Assembly (NCBI GenBank): GCA_022510585.1
Contig: JAFLTF010000013.1
Coordinates: 1-39,249 of the forward strand
Direction: 5' to 3'
DNA: 39,249 bases
Source of the DNA: Lachnospiraceae bacterium
GTDB lineage: Bacteria > Bacillota > Clostridia > Lachnospirales > Lachnospiraceae
Each line of letters opens with the position of its first letter. Within the stretch, counting starts at the first letter, position 1. Below, piece after piece: positions 31,256-37,010 of the stretch. The notes beneath the pieces were generated by a model, which did no database searches, had not been told where the DNA came from, and worked only from the letters and a program-made list of their open reading frames with translations. The translations under genes and the position numbers were made by a program.

Positions 31256-32290
31256 TTACATTTTATTTAATAACGCGTATGTTCTTTTTGCGATATCATT
31301 CAATTTTTCTTGATACTCTACGGCCCCCAGATCGTAAGCGACCTTAGGCATACCGTAGACCACGCAGGTAGACTCATCCTGGCCTATGGTCCTTGCGCCT
31401 GCCTGCCGCATAGACAAAAGACCTTTTCCGCCGTCTCCGCCCATGCCGGTCAGAATAATGCCCACGGCGTCCCGGCCTGCTGCTTTGGCTACCGACTCAA
31501 ATAAAACTTCCACCGAAGGACAGTGCCCGTTCACTTTCGGCCCTTCTTTCACTTCCACCTGATAGCTTCCATTGACTTTGATGACCCGCATCTGTCTGTC
31601 CCCTCCGGGAGCAAGCAGCATTTGTCCCGGCATGACCCGGTCTCCTGTCTGCGCTTCCTTAACGTGAATCCGGCACTGATCATCCAGTCTTTTTGCATAC
31701 ATTGCGGTAAATCCCGGCGGCATATGCTGCACACAGACAATCCCCGGAATATCCGTTCCAAATTCTTTGACTACTGAGAAAATAGCCTCTGTACCGCCTG
31801 TAGACGCACCGATCGCCACAATGTGATTCTTCTGGGCCAGGGAGATCTGCTCCCCAGGGTCCTGACTTTTCATGACAGTCTTTTTAATATTGCTTATCTT
31901 GGCGGTGGATGCAATCTTTACTTTTACCAACAATTCATTTATGATAAAATCTTCAATCTGCGCCCGGCTGGTTGCCGTAGGTTTTGCCACAAAATCCACG
32001 GCTCCTGCGTTCATCGCATCAAATACCTTATCACTTAGCGAAGTGATCACAATAACCGGAAGCGGATACTGCGGAATTAGTCTTTTTAAAAATTCAATTC
32101 CGTTCATTCTCGGAAGTTCCACGTCAAGGGTCATAACATCCGGATGCTTTTCCAGAATGAGTTCTCTTGCTTCATACGGGTCCACCGCTGCGCCTACGAC
32201 CTCAATCGCCGGATCTTTTCTGAGATTCTGAACCAGCAACTCCCTAAATACGATGGAGTCTTCTACTACTAATACCTTAATCGGCCGCAT
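31256..32290 (-). CDS. cheB: Chemotaxis response regulator protein-glutamate methylesterase CheB
   Basis: CheB removes methyl groups from chemoreceptors and is activated by CheA. The 344-aa protein has an N-terminal receiver (acceptor D56 in VMTLDVELPRMNG) joined by a linker to the esterase domain. The catalytic triad is visible: S163 in GASTGGTEAI, H189 in VCVQHMPPGFT and D286 in LTGMGGDGGKG. It starts 3 bases after the cheR stop. Confidence 0.96.
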   Translation of the reverse strand: MRPIKVLVVEDSIVFRELLVQNLRKDPAIEVVGAAVDPYEARELILEKHPDVMTLDVELPRMNGIEFLKRLIPQYPLPVIVITSLSDKVFDAMNAGAVDFVAKPTATSRAQIEDFIINELLVKVKIASTAKISNIKKTVMKSQDPGEQISLAQKNHIVAIGASTGGTEAIFSVVKEFGTDIPGIVCVQHMPPGFTAMYAKRLDDQCRIHVKEAQTGDRVMPGQMLLAPGGDRQMRVIKVNGSYQVEVKEGPKVNGHCPSVEVLFESVAKAAGRDAVGIILTGMGGDGGKGLLSMRQAGARTIGQDESTCVVYGMPKVAYDLGAVEYQEKLNDIAKRTYALLNKM

Positions 32291-32293
32291 ACA

Positions 32294-33115
32294 TTAAGTC
32301 TCCTCTCTCTTCCTGAATATCGACGGCTGGATAATCTGAAACGGTGTACTGCTTCTGTCAATCGTTTCCGTTGTCCCGATAAAGAAATACCCTCCCGGTT
32401 CCATCGCGTCGTAAATACGCTTAACCAGATCCCGTTTCGTCTTATCATTAAAATATATCATAACATTGCGCATAAAAACAACGTGCATTTTTCTTTTAAA
32501 AGGAAATGGGTCCATCAGATTGAACTGACGGAAAAGGACTTCTTTCTTAAGCTCATCCGTCACCTGATATTGACCGCTTGAGTCAATCATCCTAAAAAAG
32601 CGCCGTTTCCAGTGGTCGGGAAGATTCTGCAGCTGTTCGTCGGTATAAATTCCCAACATTGCCTGCTGTAATACTTTAGTAGAGATATCCGTCGCCAGGA
32701 TTGTTTTATCCCAGCTGTTCTTCTCCAGACCAAAGAAATCTTCCAACACCATTGCGATCATATAGGGTTCTTCACCGGTGGAGGCTGCGCCACACCAGAT
32801 ACGCAGGTCTCTGCCGACCGCTTCTTTCTTTTTCAGCCAAGGGAGCACCTCGGATTTCAAATAATCAAAATGTTCAAACTCCCTCATAAAATAGGTATGG
32901 TTCGTGGTCAGAAAATTGACCAACGTCTTCTCCTGAAAACCTGTTATATCACTTTCTACCGCATCCATAAACTCATGATAATTATGCCATCCGTTCTGCC
33001 TTACATAATTCTCCAGTCTTCCGTTTACGATCACTTTCTTCTGACCAAGTTCAAGACCATAACGATTTTTCATGAATACGGATATTCTTTGTAATTCGTC
33101 GTCTGTCATTACCAA
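32294..33115 (-). CDS. cheR: Chemotaxis protein methyltransferase CheR
   Basis: CheR methylates receptor glutamates using S-adenosylmethionine. The 273-aa protein has the helical N-domain (1-75) followed by the SAM-binding domain with LRIWCGAASTGEEPYMIAM, ILATDISTKVL, VLFRQFNLMDPFPF, VVFMRNVMIYF and GGYFFIGTTETI. The probable start is TTG at 33115, seven bases after GGGAGGG; an ATG two codons later (33109) would put the ribosome site 13 bases away. With CheB it gives the system a methylation memory. Confidence 0.95.
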   Translation of the reverse strand: MVMTDDELQRISVFMKNRYGLELGQKKVIVNGRLENYVRQNGWHNYHEFMDAVESDITGFQEKTLVNFLTTNHTYFMREFEHFDYLKSEVLPWLKKKEAVGRDLRIWCGAASTGEEPYMIAMVLEDFFGLEKNSWDKTILATDISTKVLQQAMLGIYTDEQLQNLPDHWKRRFFRMIDSSGQYQVTDELKKEVLFRQFNLMDPFPFKRKMHVVFMRNVMIYFNDKTKRDLVKRIYDAMEPGGYFFIGTTETIDRSSTPFQIIQPSIFRKREET

Positions 33116-33145
33116 AGGTATTCCCTCCCAAGCACGGCAAGACTG

Positions 33146-34201
33146 TCAACGAAATTGCCGCGAAATCTTTTTGCATATTGTAAAAATATCCGGATCAAAT
33201 TTGCTCCCTGCTTCCTTCTGCATACACTCCAATGCCTCTTCTCTGCTGCAGGCGCCACCTTCCGTCAGTTTGGTATATCGTTCCATAATGGCTACAATCC
33301 GTGCCGCAAGCGGAATCTCTTCCCCTTTTAATCCTTCCGGATACCCGCTTCCATCCCAATGTTCATGATGAAAACGAATAATGTCGATCGCAATGCTGAT
33401 AAACTCATTATCGCTGCTGTTGACATACAGATCACTTAAAAGCTCTGCGCCGATCGTGGTATGCCGTTTCATAAGCGTCATCTCGTCTTCGGTCAGATCT
33501 TCCCTTTTCTTCAGGATCTCCATGGGCACTCCAATATTTCCGATATCCCGTATGGGCGCCGCAAGTTCGATCGCATCAATATAGGTATCCGAGATCCTGG
33601 CTTCAAAGAGCAGGGAAAGCTGCATTGCCTGTGCCATGGTCCTGCAGTTATTCTTCAGACGTCTCAAATACTCCTCTTTTTCATCGGAATTTTGCAGGGA
33701 GACATTTGTCAATGCATATAATACATTCTTTTTCTCCAATTCCATCTGCTTTACCTGTTCGCTGACAGAAATTTGAAGAAGTCTATTGTTCTTAAGCAGC
33801 TTATCCTGGGCTTCATACAACCGAAGCTGTACGCCTACCCGCGCTTTTACCACTTCCGGAATAAAAGGCTTGGTAATATAATCTTCTCCGCCCAGCCGAA
33901 ATCCTTTTACGATGTCTTTGGCATCGTCAAATGCCGAGATAAACACAATCGGAATATGCTGCGTCTCTACATCCCGCTTTAAGATCCGGCACAGCTCATA
34001 ACCATCCATCTCCGGCATGGAAATATCGCTCAGGATCAGCTGCGGTTTATGTTCTTTTACAAGTTCCAAAGCCTGCAGCCCGTTTTCCGCAAGGATGGGA
34101 GAAGCTCCCATTTCATCTATAATTTCTTCCAAAATCAGTCTGTTGGCTTCTAAGTCATCTACGATAAGGATCTTCTTACCGTCTATATTCTGATCAATCA
34201 C
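33146..34201 (-). CDS. Response regulator with degenerate HD-GYP domain
   Basis: A 351-aa protein. The receiver (1-120) is intact, with acceptor D59 in LILSDISMPEMDG. A coiled linker leads to an HD-GYP-like domain. The active-site HD is Arg-Asp (R218-D219 in APIRDIGNIGVP), the usual Lys is Asn (222), the upstream ligand His is Tyr (Y178), and the late Asp of the IADVYDAL motif is Glu in IMERYTKL. The FHHEHWDGSGYPEGL segment and H247 remain. With several metal ligands gone, c-di-GMP cleavage is unlikely; a binding or partner-modulating role is more plausible. Start is GTG at 34201 after AAGGG. It lies 15 bases after the soluble kinase, its probable partner. Confidence 0.88.
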   Translation of the reverse strand: MIDQNIDGKKILIVDDLEANRLILEEIIDEMGASPILAENGLQALELVKEHKPQLILSDISMPEMDGYELCRILKRDVETQHIPIVFISAFDDAKDIVKGFRLGGEDYITKPFIPEVVKARVGVQLRLYEAQDKLLKNNRLLQISVSEQVKQMELEKKNVLYALTNVSLQNSDEKEEYLRRLKNNCRTMAQAMQLSLLFEARISDTYIDAIELAAPIRDIGNIGVPMEILKKREDLTEDEMTLMKRHTTIGAELLSDLYVNSSDNEFISIAIDIIRFHHEHWDGSGYPEGLKGEEIPLAARIVAIMERYTKLTEGGACSREEALECMQKEAGSKFDPDIFTICKKISRQFR

Positions 34202-34215
34202 AACGCCACCCTTTT

Positions 34216-35646
34216 CTACAGAAAACCGTTCAACTCTTCACATTCAGACATTACTTTATCATAATTCTCTTTCTGAACCGCCATCTTCAGTTTCAGGACG
34301 ACCCTGGACATTTCATGGGGCGCTCCCTGCGTAAGCTGTCTGATGGTTTCCATGAACATTTCGGCCTTTTCCCAATTTTCCATTTCCACACAGAGAGTCA
34401 ATTTGGAAAGATTCTTTTTTAAAGCCTCTTTGTTTTCCGCAGTTCCGAATTCTATGGCAGCATCCGCATTTTCATTATCTTCTTCAGCCGGTGCAGTCGT
34501 GAACATGGAAGGCCATGGGGTCCCACTGTTTTCCTCCGGAAGCGGCGAGGCGTCTTCTTCACTGAGCCCAACCCAGATGGAAAAGGAAAAGGTCGTGCCT
34601 TTGTTTTTCTCACCTTCCGCTTCGATCTTGCCTCCCATCAGCTCCACCAGCTGCTTACAGATATTCAGTCCCAAACCGGTACCGCCGTATTTCCTGGAAA
34701 TGGAAGCATCCACCTGGGAGAAACTCTGAAATAATTTATCCTTATCCGCACTGTCAATGCCGATTCCGGAATCTTTTACAATAAAAAACAATTCTATCTT
34801 ATCATTGACCTGTGCCGTCTTCACCACCGTAACGGTAATCTTTCCTACTGTGGTAAATTTCAACGCATTGGATAAGAGATTATTCAAAATCTGTACAATA
34901 CGCAGTTCGTCTCCGATAATATATTCCGGAACCTGGGGAGATACCGTCATAAAAAAGCGAAGTCCCTTTTCCGTGATTTTATTGATATGCTGGTCTCTCA
35001 CATAATCCAACATATTTCTGAAATGAAACCGACGCGGCTCTAAAACGAATTTTCCTGCTTCCAGCTTGGAAAAATCCAGAATATTATTAATGATCTTATT
35101 CATATCCGCGCAGCATCGTTCGATTAGTCGTAGATTTTTTAACGGTTTTTCATCTTTTACTATATCCAGAAGCTCTCTGACATTGCCAAGAACGCCATTT
35201 ACGGGAGTCCGCAGTTCATGTGTCACATTCGCAACAAACTCCGATTTTACCTTCATGGCCTGCTGCGCTTCCTGTTTTACATGGACAATTTCTCTGGACA
35301 GATGCTCTTTCTCCAGCATATCGTTTGCCATACATATGTAAGTCTGTGCCTGTGTATCACTGCTGATAATCCGTGCCGCTACAGGGAAGCAAGTACGGTT
35401 CTTACGGTAGGCTACAAGATTTTTTATTTCATTCCCAAAAGGATAATCTGTCTCAAATCCGCCTTCGTCAGCATTAAAGGTATTCGGGAAAATCTCGCTG
35501 ATATGGCTTCCGCACAGTTCATCTCCATATTCCAACTTTTCTCTGGCTGCCGCATTTGCATAAGTTATTATTCCTGTCCAATTAAACACTAATATGATTT
35601 CCAGCGCATTTTCCACCGGAAACACACTGCTTTCACTCCATTCCAT
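34216..35646 (-). CDS. Soluble PAS histidine kinase with Hpt-like C-terminus
   Basis: A 476-aa kinase without membrane helices. The N-terminal PAS domain (about 10-115) contains NWTGIITYANAAAREKLEYG. HisKA follows with VTHELRTPVN (H143), then the ATPase domain with LRIVQILNNLLSNALKFT, DSGIGIDSADKD and KYGGTGLGLNICKQ. A Pro/Glu-rich linker joins a C-terminal helical segment (about 400-476) that resembles an Hpt half-bundle but has no phospho-acceptor His at the expected place. The ribosome site is weak (AAAGG, 14 bases from the ATG at 35646). It is separated from the first gene of the operon by a long hairpin and followed 15 bases later by the degenerate HD-GYP regulator. Confidence 0.9.
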   Translation of the reverse strand: MEWSESSVFPVENALEIILVFNWTGIITYANAAAREKLEYGDELCGSHISEIFPNTFNADEGGFETDYPFGNEIKNLVAYRKNRTCFPVAARIISSDTQAQTYICMANDMLEKEHLSREIVHVKQEAQQAMKVKSEFVANVTHELRTPVNGVLGNVRELLDIVKDEKPLKNLRLIERCCADMNKIINNILDFSKLEAGKFVLEPRRFHFRNMLDYVRDQHINKITEKGLRFFMTVSPQVPEYIIGDELRIVQILNNLLSNALKFTTVGKITVTVVKTAQVNDKIELFFIVKDSGIGIDSADKDKLFQSFSQVDASISRKYGGTGLGLNICKQLVELMGGKIEAEGEKNKGTTFSFSIWVGLSEEDASPLPEENSGTPWPSMFTTAPAEEDNENADAAIEFGTAENKEALKKNLSKLTLCVEMENWEKAEMFMETIRQLTQGAPHEMSRVVLKLKMAVQKENYDKVMSECEELNGFL

Positions 35647-35680
35647 GATCGTTAACCAAGCCTTTCCCCCACAATATGAA

Positions 35681-35714
35681 AGGCAGCAAAAAAAATCACC
35701 TTTCTTTGCTGCCT
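35681..35714 (-). terminator. Long hairpin between the first and second operon genes (attenuator?)
   Basis: A 14-base stem (35681-35694 with 35701-35714) forms, closed by a 6-base loop. GGCAGCAAA pairs with TTTGCTGCC at its base, and the single imperfect pair is a G-U only on the minus-strand RNA. The transcript continues TTTCATATTG, a short U-run. It lies 10 bases past the stop of the first HD-GYP gene, so it may partly terminate and lower expression of the genes downstream. Confidence 0.65.
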
Positions 35715-35724
35715 GCCACCGACT

Positions 35725-36816
35725 TTACGCAAACTCAAACATTTTAATTACTTCTATAATATTGAAGAAATCTTGTTTAGCAAGTTCGAAACATTCAAGT
35801 ACATCCGGTGCAAACTGCCCGCACTCACCATTCATGATCATCTCATATGCCACCTGGTTAGCATATGCACTCTTATATACTCTGGGACTTACCAATGCAT
35901 CATAAACGTCTGCAATGGCAACAACCTGTGTGTAGATCGGGATCTCTTCCCCTTGTAGATGATCGGGATATCCTTTTCCATCCCATCTCTCATGATGGTA
36001 TCTGCAGATATCATATGCATAACGATAAAACTCGTCTTGTCTATCTTTATAACTCTTCTCCAAAATTTCACAGCCAATGACGGAATGCTTCTTCATGACC
36101 TCAAATTCTTCCGGTGTCAGCTTGCCGGGCTTTAACAGGATTGCATCCGGAATACCGATCTTACCGATATCATGCAGCGTGGAGGCCCGGCAGATCAAAT
36201 CCATCTGTTCGGGTGTTATGTTATATTTCGGGAAATACTGCATCAGATACTTTAACATGATCCTCGTAAAATACTTGATCCGTCTGGTGTGCTCTCCTGA
36301 CTCTGCACTTCTGGCTTCCACAACTGAGCTGAGCATTTCGATCATAAACTCGTTGTTCTCACGCAGCTCTTTCTCCTGCGCTCTGATTTCCTCTTCCTGC
36401 TCTTTGAGGCGGATTTCCATATTCCTCTTATTCTGATAAAGCTCGATGATATTCTTGCTTCTTCTCTTCACGATATGCGGATAGAAAGGTTTATGTATTA
36501 CATCCGCAACACCATAGGAATATGCCTGGTCTTCACTGTCCAGAACATCTTCGCTGGTGATCAGTATGACAGGAATCTCATCCAGGATCTTATGCTCATG
36601 CATATATTCCAAGACACCGAAGCCATCCAGAACGGGCATTACAATATCCAGTAACACCACTTGGATATTCTCATTTTTCTCAAGCTGCTTGACCGCTTCT
36701 TCACCATTTTCGGCTTCTAACAGCTCAAAATCCTCATCCCGAAACATTTCTTTGAGTATCTCTCTATTGACTTCTTCATCATCTACAATCAGTATCTGTC
36801 GTATCTCTTTTTCCAT
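35725..36816 (-). CDS. Response regulator with intact HD-GYP domain (c-di-GMP phosphodiesterase)
   Basis: A 363-aa protein. The receiver has acceptor D57 in VVLLDIVMPVLDG and Lys-Pro at 109-110. A coiled segment rich in Glu (about 130-165) follows, then a full HD-GYP domain. That domain has ligand H176 (SGEHTRRI), HD at 215-216 in STLHDIGKIGIPDAI, H244, the pair H274-H275 in YHHERWDGKGYP and D303 in AIADVYDAL. Proteins of this type hydrolyse c-di-GMP when phosphorylated. It is the first gene after the operon promoter, with a GGGAG site eight to nine bases before the ATG. Confidence 0.93.
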   Translation of the reverse strand: MEKEIRQILIVDDEEVNREILKEMFRDEDFELLEAENGEEAVKQLEKNENIQVVLLDIVMPVLDGFGVLEYMHEHKILDEIPVILITSEDVLDSEDQAYSYGVADVIHKPFYPHIVKRRSKNIIELYQNKRNMEIRLKEQEEEIRAQEKELRENNEFMIEMLSSVVEARSAESGEHTRRIKYFTRIMLKYLMQYFPKYNITPEQMDLICRASTLHDIGKIGIPDAILLKPGKLTPEEFEVMKKHSVIGCEILEKSYKDRQDEFYRYAYDICRYHHERWDGKGYPDHLQGEEIPIYTQVVAIADVYDALVSPRVYKSAYANQVAYEMIMNGECGQFAPDVLECFELAKQDFFNIIEVIKMFEFA

Positions 36817-37010
36817 AAAATTATCTCCCGCATTTTTATAGTTTGCTACAATATATAAAATACCATTAATGCAATGTAACTGTCAAGAATAAGTCCGTAA
36901 AATATGAGGAAATTTCTGCTGCATTCAACCGGGTATGGTAGAGGAAGCAGCGGAAGTCATTGCTTACGGCACTGCTGTAAAATTCTTGAATTAGAATTCG
37001 GAATATTGTC
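36817..37010. other. Intergenic region: operon promoter and possible coding relic
   Basis: This is the longest gene-free stretch (194 bases). It contains the chemosensory operon promoter, a short inverted repeat AATTCT/AGAATT (36981-36998) that could weakly end the M56 transcript, and a plus-strand segment that reads like protein in two frames joined by a one-base shift (see findings). No RNA gene is recognised. Confidence 0.6.
36857..36886 (-). promoter_or_regulatory. Promoter of the chemosensory/HD-GYP operon
   Basis: On the minus strand TTGACA (36881-36886) and TATTTT (36857-36862) are 18 bases apart, with an AT-rich start region, about 40 bases upstream of the first ATG. This is a sigma-A type promoter; the TAAA...GCCGATAA pattern of a flagellar sigma-28 promoter is not present. 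Confidence 0.75.

Noticed and set aside
36817-36960. Flagellar sigma-28 promoter for the chemosensory operon
   Set aside because: No TAAA-N15-GCCGATAA-like pattern; a sigma-A promoter fits instead.
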